This document shows, in pieces, positions 11,255-22,926 of a DNA stretch of 64,000 nucleotides; position 1 is the first letter of the stretch, and each line of letters opens with the position of its first letter. A program made the position numbers and the translations under genes. The DNA is taken from NCBI GenBank assembly GCA_036172665.1, contig CM069873.1:46594001-46658000 (forward strand), written 5' to 3'. Source of the DNA: Prosopocoilus inquinatus (taxonomy: Eukaryota > Arthropoda > Insecta > Coleoptera > Lucanidae). The notes under the pieces are model-generated. The model was not told the origin of the DNA, searched no databases, and saw only the letters and a program-made list of their open reading frames with translations.

Positions 11255-11844
11255 TCTACAAATAATTTAATTACCGTCGATTCTTAAAAAAGGAAGGGAA
11301 ATTTTACACAGTAGGTAAAAAATAAAAAAAATTCTTAACTTAACTCCAGTTGTTTCTTTAGTTTTCTTTGTTTGTTGCGGCACAAAGAGGAACTCTATGA
11401 TGTAATGTAATTCAGTAATTCTTTAAAAAATTACTTGCCCTCTGACAAATATCGCTAAAACACGAGCCAAGTGTGGTATATTCAAACCACACGTTTTTCT
11501 ATTTTCGAAGCGAAGCTTTATAATGTAATTTCGTACGCAATTACGTTATTCTTTTCAATAAAAATCATTCACTAGTGGTTTTAATTAATTCGCACTGTCG
11601 CACTTTCAAAAATCATTTGATGTTTGTGACGAATTTGCTCTAAATAAACAAAATGCGCAGGCCGGATAAGAGAGTATGTTTTCTGAAATCCAGTAGGTCG
11701 TGATATTTACAACGGTAACCTTTCTCTCTCACTTTGTAGAAATCTTGTACAATAAATACCATCGTGTTTTAGCCCCTGACAATTTTTCAGGTTCATTTTC
11801 ATTTGTTTTTAATTTTGTGAATTTCTTTGTTTTTTATTTGTATA
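11255..11844. other. No gene seen
   Basis: AT-rich sequence with no convincing open frame. If the minus-strand exon at 11105-11254 is real, its upstream region and promoter would lie here. A CT-rich tract near 11715-11735 is the only feature that stands out. Confidence 0.4.
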
Positions 11845-12472
11845 CCGGCTGTTTGAAATTGGGTGTGCAATGAAGGGATCTCCTAAACAGTAAGAGATAC
11901 AAGTCGGGTTAAATGGAAGAAAAGTTGCACTAATCCATGTCTAACTCGTATTCATTAACAGAATGATTTCTTTATTATTTCTTCTTGAGATATTAATAAA
12001 AATGTAAGAAAACGATTTTCTTTTTCTCTCTGTATCTGTTTTATAGTACATAATTTTGAAATTCTGATTTAACTTTCTATGGGCACTTTTTGATTCTGCT
12101 TCGAATAGAGATGGCAGAAGTCAAACGTTTCGTCTTTCCACGACCATCATCAGTTTCGATTTTTTAAATACAACGCATATCTTTTTATTGTTCTGTTCGA
12201 TAGCATTTTTTCTCATGATTGTAATGATATATCACACTTAATAGTCTATTATAATTTGAAGCTTAAATAATTCAGAGGTTATATGAAAATTTTATTTAAT
12301 ACATAATTTAAAATTTAATTTATTAATCTCGAGAAGAAATAAGAAAAAAATCATTCTGTCAATGGCTACGAATTAGGCATTGATTCGTGAAACTTTTCTT
12401 CCATTTAACCGAATTTGTATCTCTTACGGTTTAGGAGATCCCTTCAGTGCACACTCAATTTGAAACAGCCAG
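11845..12472. mobile_element. 628-bp non-autonomous element with about 150-bp inverted ends
   Basis: The left end reads CCGGCTGTTTGAAATTG and the right end is its near reverse complement (CTGGCTGTTTCAAATTG read inward). Both are bordered by TA. The inverted match runs about 150 bp, through the shared GAAGGGATCTCCTAAAC and a shared GGTTAAATGGAAGAAAAGTT. The central 300 bp has no open frame. The TA duplication and end sequence fit a Tc1/mariner-derived MITE. Confidence 0.85.
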
Positions 12473-12510
12473 TATATCTGTTAATACAGCTTGTAACTCA
12501 GTACACTATT

Positions 12511-13040
12511 TACAGTTCGAAAGAACATTTAATTGTGATTCTTTATGGTATAAAAATATATTGGATGTTCTATTTAAAAAAAAAACATGACTTTTCGACA
12601 GTTGAAATCAGTTCAACCAGCCCGTAAATAATTTTGTGTAAAATTAGGTATCACCTGAAAGCTTATGATTATAGCCTACAATAGGGCAAAACTTGAAATT
12701 GTGGCTTTTGTTACAAAAAGATGGCAGCATCATAAACAAAGTACTGCAACGTTGAACTTTTTTTAAAAAATGGAAATATCTCTAAAACGGCTAATTTTTC
12801 TTACACAAAATATTTTTAGAATTTCATTAGCATTTCGAAAATGCAATAAGAAAATGGGATGTTCCATTTAAAATAAGAAAGTTGCCAGCAAGTTCCGGTA
12901 CAAGCGGAAGTGGCCGAAAATTGGAAATATTATATTTTAATAGATCATTATCGCTAATATATAACCACAAAGTATGAAAGAAATTCAAAGAGGAAGTCCG
13001 TAAACTTTTAATGAATGAGTTGTTTGAATCTGCCTGTATA
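12511..13040 (+). mobile_element. Single-arm copy of the long-TIR family at 24.7-26.4 kb
   Basis: This roughly 530-bp stretch matches, in order, both arms of the element at 24676-26369. Shared landmarks are CAGTTCGAAAGAACAT at the left, ACATGACTTTTCGACAGTTG, AGATGGCAGCATCATAAAC, and GAGGAAGTCCGTAAAC near the right end, which closes with CCTGTATA. It therefore represents one arm only, either a solo arm left after recombination or a shorter family member. There is no open frame of note. Confidence 0.8.
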
Positions 13041-13381
13041 AAAAGTTGACCTTATTTTTTCATAGTTAATCGGGAGCCATTTCTGCACGGTGTATAGATA
13101 TTTTTGCAGAGCCCTTAGCATTAACTGTTCACCTTCTGTTTAGATTCTAGAAGGCTATACATTTCTTTTTGGATAAGTTGCGTGCATGTATTTTGAAAGA
13201 AGTCGAAATCTGACATTAAAGAAATAGGGACTTTCAACGGATATAATCGGTTCACAATCGATTTATGATTACCACGATATAGAGAACACTGGTACGCTCA
13301 CTCGCCGCCATTTTCAGTTTAAAATTTTGAGCAGTACGCAACAACTGGTTTGAGATTGCATTTTAAATTTTATATTTTATA

Positions 13382-14744
13382 TACATCTAAAAATATGAAG
13401 ATATTCTCTTCGGCTTTCAGCGATATTTTTTCTCGTCATATCTCCTTTAACTTTATTTTCCTTGTGCAAGTATTGTGTGACGTTATTTGTTTATATATCT
13501 TTTTTATACCAACAAAGCTAATACAACACGACGTTACTTAATTTTGAAGCGGAAAGCTGCTTTCACCCAAATCGAGTAACTGAACTAACCTCTGTCAGAC
13601 GTACACAAAATATCTAGGGTACTGTAAAACACAAAGTTTATGCCCCAACCACGATATAAAGAACACCGGTACGCTCACTCGCCGCCATTCTCAGTTTAAA
13701 ATTTTGAGCAAGTTGAGAAGTTTGAAAAAATTCGCTAGATGGCAAAACACATGGGCAGAGATAAACAGAGGTCAGTACGCAACAACTGGTTTGAGGTTAA
13801 ATACTGGATTTTAAATTTTAACTATGAATATAAAGCGAAGTTGTCAGGCGTAGAAATTTTAATTTAAAGAGGGTAGTATTGGCGAATAATTTAATTCGTT
13901 TCCTAATTTAGTTACATTGCAGTCAAAATAGAAAGACTTCTCAGAGTTAATTTGTATTGAAGCAAGGAGATTTTAACATAAACATGAACTCATCGTAAGA
14001 TTGCTATCTAACCTAGAATATCCACCAATCCAACTGGCATTAAACTGACCGACGTACTGATTAAAATGTACTCAATAGAACGAGTGGATATGAACTCACA
14101 AAAGTACCTATCTAGTAACATCAGTTCTGCATGCAAGTGACACCAAAAGTGCATAAAGTTAAAACACCTAAACGTTACTGCAGCTTGTTTCCTTCAAGTT
14201 TGATGACCTTGCAAATTAATTCCATCGAAGCTGAAAATATCAAGTATTATGTGAAAGGCACATAACCTTCTTTATATTATTTCTAATTTAATAAACATAT
14301 TGTATTGTATCTGATTACATCCTTTATTCCAAGATTACCGTAACAGTATCACTTGTCTTCATTTGCATCACAAGTTTGAAAAAGCGAATGAATAGTGAAG
14401 TAAATAGCGTCTTCGATGCATTTGCACTGGTTGCAGTCAGAGTGTTTGCATCTTGTAATAACACAAGATGAAGATACTCGTTGTGCGTTGATTCAATGCC
14501 AGTGAATCAAAAACATTAGTAGATATTTAAAGCATCATTAAATTTTCAGTTAACCAGAATAAACTGCTGTCAAACCAATTTGGGTTACAGATGTAGACTT
14601 ACGATTCATGCCATTAATTATGAAATATTGTTAATTATAGATTTTGGAAAGGCTTTCAAGAATGAATCAAAATGCAGGTGTCACAATATTAAAGCAACAT
14701 TTTGTGTGCTTGATACATTTTCAAGAAAAATTGTAAAAAAATCG
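13382..14744 (+). repeat. Left arm of a very large inverted repeat
   Basis: The sequence is the reverse complement of 19787-23954, once the 2.7-kb insertion in that arm is set aside. Landmarks include AAAATATGAAGATATTCTCT at the outer end, GGTACGCTCACTCGCCGCC in the middle and AACCAGAATAAACTGCTGTC toward the inner end. An extra partial copy of the motif ACGATATAGAGAACACTGGT plus following sequence sits just outside, at 13273-13350. It matches 13653-13797 with about 67 bp missing. Small open frames here are mirrored in the other arm and are not convincing genes. Confidence 0.85.
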
Positions 14745-14746
14745 TT

Positions 14747-15428
14747 GCTGGAAATAGTTTTGAACGAAACAACACGTGCTAGCGTTGTTCCTGTGATGTA
14801 TCTAACCGATCTTTACTATTTATCATTTTATTTGACGTTTCGATGGACTCCTGTAACTCTGTTGTGAGATACGAAGTTCTCGGACGCAGCAGAAGCTGGA
14901 AATAGTTTTGAACGAAACAACACGTGCTAGCGTTGTTCCTGTGATGTATCTAACCGATCTTTACTATCTTTCATGTTATTTGAAGTTTCGACGGACTCCA
15001 GTAACTCTGATGTGAGATACGAAGTCTTAGGACTCAGCGGAAGCTGGAAATATATTTGAACGAAACAACACGTGCTAGCGTTGCTGTGATGTATGTAACC
15101 GATCTTTGTTATCTTTCATGTTATTTGACGTTTCGATGGACTCCAGTAACTCTGATGTGAGATACGAAGTTCTCGGAGGCAGCAGAAGCTGGAAATAGTT
15201 TTGAACGAAACAACACGTGATAGCGTTGTTCCTGTGATGTATCTAACCGATCTTTACTATCTTTCATGTTATTTGACGTTTCGATGGACTCCAGTAACTC
15301 TGATGTGAGATACGAAGTTCTCGGACGCAGCAGAAGCTGGAAATAGTTTTGAACAAAACAACACGTGCTAGCGTTGTTCCTGTGATGTATCTAACCGATC
15401 TTTACTATCTTTCATGTTATTTGAGATT
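14747..15428 (+). repeat. Tandem array, about 148-bp unit, 4.6 copies
   Basis: Units begin with GCTGGAAATA at 14747, 14895, 15043, 15188 and 15336, giving spacings of 148, 148, 145 and 148 bp. Each contains ACACGTGCTAGCGTTG or a one-base variant, ATCTAACCGATCTT and a GAGATACGAAGT block. The last unit is partial. Copies differ by only a few bases, so the array is young or homogenised. It starts exactly where the inverted-repeat similarity ends and is followed by an exact 57-bp copy of the sequence that precedes it (14521-14577 and 15429-15485). Confidence 0.93.
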
Positions 15429-15557
15429 AGATATTTAAAGCATCATTAAATTTTCAGTTAACCAGAATAAACTGCTGTCAAACCAGCAGATTTCAATTAA
15501 AGAATAAACTTTCTATTTCGCAATTAATTTGCAACTTCCTCTTGAATACTTAATGCA

Positions 15558-16322
15558 ACTATTGCTAGTTAGAGGTTATAGGTCACCTGTCACGACAAAC
15601 CACTGACGGTTATAATTAATCGATTTATTTGTTGAATGCCCCTAGCGTGTTTATGAATCGATTTAAATTAATTCGATCCGATTATAATTAATCGATTAAT
15701 TTATATTTATATTAGAACAATTTTGTGCAAATCGTTTTTGATTGCAGTGAGAACCTCGAGCAGCCTCTGGACAGCTGTTTCAGCCCTGCTTGGGGCTTCT
15801 GCAGCAGAAACGTAGCTCGACATTCCCACTGCAGACCAAAAACGACTTGCCCAATTTATTCGCAAATGCGATGTAAGAATGATGAACATATAAAATAGCG
15901 ACATCTTACTATCGCTTTTTGACCTAACATTGCAGTAGGATAGACAAATTGAAGCGGGATTTGCTCCTAATGAGTCCCCCATGCAAGGCGGCCATGCTTG
16001 CTGTCAAAGCATAATGAAAGATTTTAGAAAAATTTTGTGCAAATCGTTTTTGATTGCAGTGAGAACCTCGAGCAGCCTCTGGACAGCTGTTTCAGCCCTG
16101 ATTGGGGCACAAAATTTTTCTAAAATCTTTCATTATGCTTTGACAGCAAGCATGGCCGCCTTGCATGGGGGACTCATTAGGAGCAAATCCCGCTTCAATT
16201 TGTCTATCCTACTGCAATGTTAGGTCAAAAAGCGATAGTAAGATGTCGCTATTTTATATGATTAATTTATACGTCAGTGCTTTGTCGTGACAGGTGACCT
16301 ATAACTTCTAACCAGCAATAGT
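15558..16322. mobile_element. Foldback element with outer and inner inverted repeats
   Basis: Outer ends (15558-15620 and 16260-16322) are inverted copies, including GGTCACCTGTCACGACAAA. Inside lies a second, tighter inverted pair of about 143 bp (about 15893-16035 and 16113-16255) around a 78-bp loop, and that loop repeats sequence at 15728-15805. A partial relative lies at about 16835-16935 and a longer one at 50.2-50.7 kb. Minus-strand frames in this copy and the 50-kb copy share a phrase resembling AETAVQRLLEVLTAIKNDL. No family is recognised. Confidence 0.8.
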
Positions 16323-17850
16323 AACAATAAACTTAAATTTAATAACACCGTTTTTTATCCCCGACATTGCTGATTCCGGTATCGATTTTTCTATGATTGC
16401 TACTTCTGTTTCCACCAATGAGCTGATATTTCTTTTTTAATTCCAAATTCGTGGGGTCCATTTTTTAAAGAGCGTGAGTCTCTTTTTACTTTTACTTATT
16501 TCTAAAATAAACAACTAGCACACATAACACTCACCACTTCTTATCTTTGATAGCAAATGACACTTTTTACGATTAAAAATTTAACAATCGATGTTGAATC
16601 GATTCATATACGTTGAATGCTAAACTGTATGTATTTATAAATCGATTGTGAATGCCCCTAATGTGATACCAATAAATGTGTCTCCATAACAGGGCCTATT
16701 ATGAATCTATAAAGAAGGTGATCAGCTAATAGACACATAAATTTTCACTGTTGCATACCACAAAATTATAAAATTGCAACAATTATTTTCTTAACAAATC
16801 GATCTATTTTGCTTTCTGATAAAGTTTTAAAAATTTTGTTGCAAATCGTTTTTGATTGCAGTGAAAACCTCGAACAGCATATCCTACTGCAATGTCAGGT
16901 CTAAACGCGATCGTAGGATGTCGCTGTTTTATCTGATAAAGTTTTATTTTTGATAACTTAAACTGAATAAAGAAAAAAAGTCTTATTTAAATTTTTTTCG
17001 ACAAAAAATAACACCTTCAAACCTAACAAAACAAAATGCAATTAAAACAAATTCTTTTGTTAAACATACGAATACGAATTTTCTCCAAATAAGGTTGATC
17101 AATCAAATTTATTGCTCTACATTCTATGTAACAAAACTAATTAATCATTGTTACGTAATTCAAGTTAGTCTAATTAAAATTGCGATATCACTGTTTAATA
17201 TCAATATCATTGATGCGGTTATTAAATTTATAGCTGGAACGATCTTGAAACGGCTTATTCAAATAAAAACTGAAGACGTAAAACAGTACGTAATTGTGCA
17301 AATTTCCTGAGAGAAAAAAGACTGCTCTAACTGTTCTAATTAATGAAACAAATAAGTAAATTTTATGCTCCATATGATAATGAAAAATAGTCAAACTGTA
17401 TATAATTTTAAGATTAATATTAGCACATTGATTTATTGTAGCGGTAATTTTTACTAAAAAGTTTACAAACTACAGTTTTCATTGAAGCAATTTAATGAAA
17501 AATGAAAATGCTAAAAGAATGGTAAAATAATTGCTAAAATATTATATCCACGTATTTAGGTTTCAAGTGTAAAATAATGCTGCTAATTGGACTGACTAAT
17601 ATCACCCATTTATCAACGTTTTGCTTGTCTAATTCGCAAACTTTGTGAATCTCAAAGTAATTATTTTTTCATTTGACAAAGCATCTAATCAAGCCAACAA
17701 AAGTGTAAGTTAAATCAAATAAAAGTATTTAATTATATTTTACTTAATTTAAAAGTTGTAAGAGAATGGACGAACATTTAAATTTCCTGCATAATAGTTG
17801 AGGTGGCAACACTGATCTAGATTACCCATCGTTCGTTCGTTAGTTTTGTA
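16323..17850. other. No gene seen; one partial repeat at about 16835-16935
   Basis: AT-rich sequence. About 16835-16935 is a shortened copy of the 15.6-16.3 kb element (AATCGTTTTTGATTGCAGTG followed by a CGATCGTAGGATGTCGCT segment), with the middle deleted. About 16690-16735 matches, in reverse, a short stretch at 30235-30277 (both contain AAGAAGGTGATCAGCT). No convincing open frame. Confidence 0.5.
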
Positions 17851-17854
17851 AAGG

Positions 17855-17936
17855 GCAGGCGAGTGAGGCAGCGGTTAGCCAGCCGACTTATAAAGTCGAG
17901 AAATTAGTCGGCGTGGGTTCGAATCCCACCAGCGCC
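17855..17936 (+). tRNA. tRNA-like sequence (tRNA pseudogene or SINE head)
   Basis: A perfect T-arm (GTGGG, TTCGAAT, CCCAC) ends just before a 3' acceptor-like CAGCGCC, and contains a canonical B box, GGTTCGAATCC. Upstream, GAGTGAGGCAGCGGTTAG resembles an A box and D arm, and a stem around TTATAAA could serve as an anticodon arm followed by a long variable region. The 5' acceptor strand does not pair well with the 3' strand, so a functional tRNA is doubtful. A tRNA-derived SINE head or a decayed tRNA gene explains it better. Anticodon identity is not resolved. Confidence 0.5.
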
Positions 17937-18654
17937 ATGGATGTTTGTGTTGTCCGGATTATTATTAAAACAAAGTAAATTATCCGGAATGATTGATATT
18001 ATAAGACAATTAATGTGCAAATTGCGGTGTAAACCAAAGAAGTTGTGTAAAGTTTCTTTTGTAAAAGCAATAAAAATTTTTGTGAAAAAATTTATTTTAT
18101 TTTTCAAGCTTTCAATAATCTTAAACATAATTGTATTAGGTAAGACACAATGTTAATTAATGTACAAAATTTTTCACAAAGTGAAGGAAACAGGTTATCG
18201 CAGAGAATATTCATTAATACAATTGAAATGCTTTGTCTTTTCTACAAATTTAATTTCCCTTTCATCAAAAAGACATTCTCAAGTGTACATATTCTATAAA
18301 TTAAAAAAAATAATTGTATTATATGTATGAAATTTGTAAACTTACGTAATATATTATTATAAATCTTATTTTTGTGTTATAAATATATAGATAATAAAAT
18401 GTTAAAAATAATTTTGTGTAAATTTTTTTTTGTATGACAGTTTTATAATTATAAACGAAACTGTTAGTTACCGAAATTTGTTTAATTTTCTTGGAAGTAA
18501 TTATTAAATTATACTTGAAAATGAAGAATCAAACACACAATTTCCAATTAATGGATTCAAAGAAATTATCTGTATTGAAAATAGTTTCTTCATTAATGAT
18601 ATTATTTTTATGAAAAGGACAATTTAAATAAATTTCTAAATTTTCTGCGATATT
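17937..18654. other. No gene seen
   Basis: AT-rich sequence downstream of the tRNA-like segment. Open frames are short on both strands; one minus-strand frame is simply a reading through the tRNA-like sequence. If that segment is a SINE head, its body would lie here, but I see no poly(A) or microsatellite tail that would mark an end. Confidence 0.4.
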
Positions 18655-19107
18655 TATTTTGTACTCTTAGGAAGAACATGTAATAATTTTGTATTCGATG
18701 TAGACTCAAATTCATGTAAAGTGTGAGCTAAATGTTTAGCAAAACTTGAATCTAAATGATTTAACCGTAAAGATCTTAAATGATCATTTATACAAATACG
18801 TAAACTTCTTCCTGTTTGACTGATACTTTTTGCATTACAAGAGTTACCGGTTAAAGAATAAACCCCCCTTTATAGATAAATTATCTAAAGAATCTTTGTT
18901 ATTTGAGAAAATATCACGAAAATTTAATTTAGTATTAAATGAGATATTAACTCCTATAGATTTAAGGTATTTTTTGATTTTGATAGATAATAAACCAACA
19001 TAAGGAAGAGAAAACAATATTTTTGGGGAATTTGAATTTTCAATTAATGGATAAATATTAATGATACGTTTTTGTTTACCGATAGCGGGAAGGTAACTTT
19101 TATACAA
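18655..19107 (-). pseudogene. Penelope-like retroelement C-terminal fragment
   Basis: The minus strand shows SLPYVGLLSIKIKKYLKSIG followed by FRDIFSNNKDSLDNL. This matches the linker between reverse transcriptase and endonuclease in Penelope-like elements. After a run of Gs near 18867-18873 the reading shifts by one base and continues as a degenerate GIY-YIG region: SQTGRSLRI, then a DHLRSLRLNHLDSSFAKHL stretch and an LPKSTK tail before a stop near 18655. The usual YIGQTGR is altered to SISQTGR. The reverse transcriptase core is absent, so this is a 5'-truncated, frameshifted copy. Confidence 0.8.
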
Positions 19108-19786
19108 TTACAGTCAAAAACAACAACAATAATTAACAACAGTTTTCGCTGCATTTGATGATTTGATGTTCTGCTGCTACACGGTTATCCGTGTAATTAA
19201 TAAGGACCTCTAGTTTCTAGGCCAAGATATACTGTTTCATTTTTAGTTGGGGCCACGATATACAGAACACTGGTACGCGCACTTCCCTATCTTCCCCATA
19301 CAAAAACGAGGAAGTCAAAAGTAGTGCCCAGTTACGTGATTTAAATTTTACCGCTAGATGACACCAATGTATGAAGGATTGTCACCAAACGTCATTAATG
19401 TACTCCCGTAGGTTATATTACGTGATGTAGGCACGGTTGTAGGCATTGATTGTAGGCGACGTATGTTCAGTATTTACGTGTGTATTAATGGCAAACTTTG
19501 GTTGGTGTGTAATGAAATAAAGAATAAACGGCGAGTGTCAAATTTAGCAAACAATCAAACAGATGTAGAAAGATATTTACTAATGTTACGAGCAAGTACG
19601 TTTTGCCTTGATTTTTACAAACCTTTCAGAGGTTATTGGTATTATTTGTTTCTTGTATCTGTTTGGTAGTGGTGGAAGAAAGGACAGATGTGAGATTAGC
19701 ATTAGTTCAGTAGGAGCATACATTTAGTTGGGGAATAGCATCATCTGTCAGTGTGCTTCGAATGATTTCATTTCCACTGACTTAAC
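19108..19786. other. Spacer of the large inverted repeat, no gene
   Basis: About 19254-19280 again carries ACGATATACAGAACACTGGTACGC, a motif also found at 13276, 13654 and, inverted, at about 23655. The rest has no recognisable family, and the 68-codon frame at 19463 has no supporting features. Confidence 0.4.
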
Positions 19787-20822
19787 GATTTTTTACAATT
19801 TTTCTTGAAAATGTATCAAGCACACAAAATTTAATATTGTGACACCTGCATTTTGATTCATTCTTGAAGCCTTTCCAAAATCTATAATTAACAATATTTC
19901 ATAATTAATGGTATGAATCGTAAGTCTACATCTGTAACCCAAATTGGTTTGACAGCAGTTTATTCTGGTTAACTGAAAATTTAATGATGCTTTAAATATC
20001 TACTAATGTTTTTGATTCACTGGCACTGAATCAACGCACGAGTATCTTCATCTTGTGTTATTACAAGATGCAAACACTCTGACTGCAACCAGTGCAAATG
20101 AATCGAAGATGCTATTTGCGTCATTGTTCTTTGTCAATTTCATCGAGATTAATAAATCATTTTATTTTCTGAAAGAGCCAGAGTGATAAACGTAGATAAA
20201 CTTTCATTACGTTGGTCATCATCATCAGTTTTTTCAAACTTGTGATGCAAATAAAGACAAGTGCTACTCTTAGAATAAGGGATGTAATCAGATTAAACAA
20301 TATTTTTATTAAATTAGAAATAATATAAAGAAGGTTATGAGCCTCTCACATAACTCTTGATATTTTCAGCTTCGATGGAATTAATTTGCAAGGTCATCAA
20401 ACTTGAAGGAAACAAGCTGCAGTAACGTTTAGATGTTTTAACTTTATGCACTTGGTGTCACTTGCAAGCAGAACTGATGTTACTATACTCTGTTCACGTT
20501 AAGAATATAGCGTTGGAAAGGATAGGGCAATATTTTCCGGCTTGTGATTGGTTGAAATTCGAGGCAAGTTTACAATGGTTAAAGTTGACATTCCGGCGCT
20601 CGTTCCCGCGAATTAATTTTATGTTGGATAGAGCGAAATATAACTAGAATTGTGAACGTCAGTTGTATTTATGTCATTTTGGTTTGGTGTTGGTGTTTGG
20701 TTTGTGTGCTTATTGTTATTTAAAATCGTTTAAAAAATTGTTCTTTTTAGAGCTCTACGGCTGTAATTGCAATTAACAGGTAAATATTTTATTAATAATG
20801 TTTATTTTCATGAGAATTTATT

Positions 20823-22267
20823 ATGATATATTACAGTGCTAATATGGACGTACGAGAGGAAGCTGGCTCCTCGAGAAACCCTCAAGGGAAGCATATTCGA
20901 AGTGACCAAAGAGTTATGGCATATAATGCTTTTGTTCAATACCACCATGATAATTCCAAGTCAGCTTCAATAAAATTGGCTTCAAAGATGGTTGGCATTG
21001 GAGAGGCAACAATGTGGGCTATCGTAAAAGAAAAGGAAAGCACGGGAATTCTACGATCTCCTAGCAAGAAGCGAAACCGTGATACAATTTTCAATAAACT
21101 CGATGAAGCTCATGAAAAATCTATTAGAAGACATGTGCATTCTTTTTATCTTAAGAATGAATTACCTACTTGCTCAAAAATTTTAACGGTAAATACATTT
21201 ACATTTATTACTGTTATTTTGAAACTAAGTAGAAAAATTTATAGGTTCTACAAACAGATGATACTTTACCTGTAATTCATCGTACAACATTGTGGAAAAT
21301 TTTGAGAAAATTGGGATTTAAATGGGAGAAACGAAGCAGAAATTGTATTTTAATCGAACGTCAAGATATTGTCTTGTGGAGACGTAATTATTTAAACTCC
21401 ATTAGAAAATTTCGTACAATGGGAAAGAAAATATATTTCTTGGATGAGACGTGGGTGAATGCCGGTCACACAAAGCCAAAAGTGTGGAAAGATACAACAG
21501 TGACTACTGCTCGACAAGCATTTGTAGATGGATTGTCACTTGGTTTACAAAATCCTTCTGGAAAAGGAAAACGTCTGATTGTGCTTCACATTGGTAGTGA
21601 AACTGGTTTTGTTGATAACGGATTGCTACTGTTTGAATAAAAAAAAACTGGTGACTATCATGAAGATATGAACAGTCAAGTTTTTACGGAGTGGATGAAA
21701 AATATATTACCAAATCTTGAACCTGGATGTGTAATTGTAATGGACAATGCACCTTATCACTCAGTCAAGACGGATAAAATTCCTAATTCTTCATGGAAGA
21801 AAGGCGCAATAATTGAATGGCTTACATTGAAAGGAATTGTAACAGACAACACTTTATTAAAAGTTCAACTTCTTGATATAACAAAAAAATATGTAAGTGA
21901 TAATCCAGTGAGTTACGTTATAGATGAAATGGTAACAGAAACTGGCCGTACAATATTAAGATTGCCCCCTTATCATTGCAATTTAAATCCAATAGAACTT
22001 GTTTGGGCTCAAGTAAAACATCATGTAGCTGCTAATAATAAAACATTCAAGTTGCCCGAGGTCAAAACATTGCTGCTCGAGGGATTAGATCTTGTAAATG
22101 CTGAACATTGGGAAAATTGCGTTAAACATGCTATTGCAGAAGAAAACAAAATGTACCAACTTGATAATATTGTGGAAGATGTGGTGGAGGAATTAATTAT
22201 AACAGCAAATACTGGCTCATCATCAGAATCGCCACCTGACTCAGATTTAGATTTTACAAGTGAATAA
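20823..22267 (+). pseudogene. DD83E transposase with a 56-bp intron and one nonsense codon
   Basis: The N-terminal third has a helix-turn-helix region (MVGIGEATMWAIVKE). The frame breaks at a GT-AG intron, 21189-21244 (56 bp, phase 0), after which it continues with VIHRTTLWKILRKLGFKWEK. The catalytic residues are Asp in IYFLDETWVNAG, Asp in VIVMDNAPYHS and Glu in LPPYHCNLNPIELVWAQVK. I count 83 residues between the second Asp and the Glu, close to the DD82E Sailor group and far from the DD34 spacing of Tc1 and mariner. A single in-frame TAA at 21638-21640 interrupts an otherwise open second exon. The C-terminus is acidic (DSDLDFTSE). Either ATG 20823 or 20844 could be the start. Confidence 0.85.
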
Positions 22268-22589
22268 ATTAACGAAAGTAAATAATAATTAATCTTGTGA
22301 GAAATTCTGAATTCACATTATCTACACTTTTGTTATTAATATCTGTCATCCCAGTGAATAAGTGATTAAGTCAAATTTCCCTACTTATCAGAGCAGGTTG
22401 TTTTCGATTTATAAATTCACATTGTTTGTTATAACAACATGATTGTTCTTGCTGTGCCAGCAATTATTAAATTATTCAGTGTATTTTGTCATTTTGATTT
22501 TTGTGTCTCGTGTAACATGTTTTTATAGCTATCAATTAACTGACAGTGATCAATTTTATCAAGTTTACTTTGATTTAGTTTTAGGGTCA

Positions 22590-22926
22590 GATTAAAACAA
22601 TGTTCAGATCCATATTAACTTCCGGCTGTGAATCATGGATACAAACGAGTAGCCTGAAAAGAAAAATAGAAGTACACAAATGGAATACTTCCGTACAGCC
22701 ATAGAAGTTACATTGAAAGATAGAATAAAAAGTGCAGATATTAGAGGAGAGCTTGGAGTAGAATCAGTGTTAGAATACATAGAAAAAATAGATATATTAG
22801 GTTAAGGTTAGGTTTTGAAATAGATAGCAATTTTTTTATTTCTTTTCTGAACCTCAAGTACGTTTTATTTTTCTATGTGTTTACATGTTGACCAATAAGG
22901 CAAATAAAGGCATTATTATTATTAAA
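22590..22926 (+). pseudogene. LINE 3' tail fragment
   Basis: The reading starts ILTSGCESWIQT, a degenerate form of the common LTYGCESW phrase after the reverse transcriptase domain of non-LTR elements. After a frameshift it continues MEYFRTAIEVTLKDRIKSAD and then an IRGELGVESVLEYIE stretch. It ends in an untranslated tail closing with a short ATT repeat at 22912-22925, a typical non-LTR end. It is 5'-truncated and lies inside the Sailor-like transposon downstream of its gene. Confidence 0.7.

Noticed and set aside
14747..15428. CRISPR-like array
   Set aside because: Units of 148 bp are contiguous with no unique spacers, and the sequence is eukaryotic.
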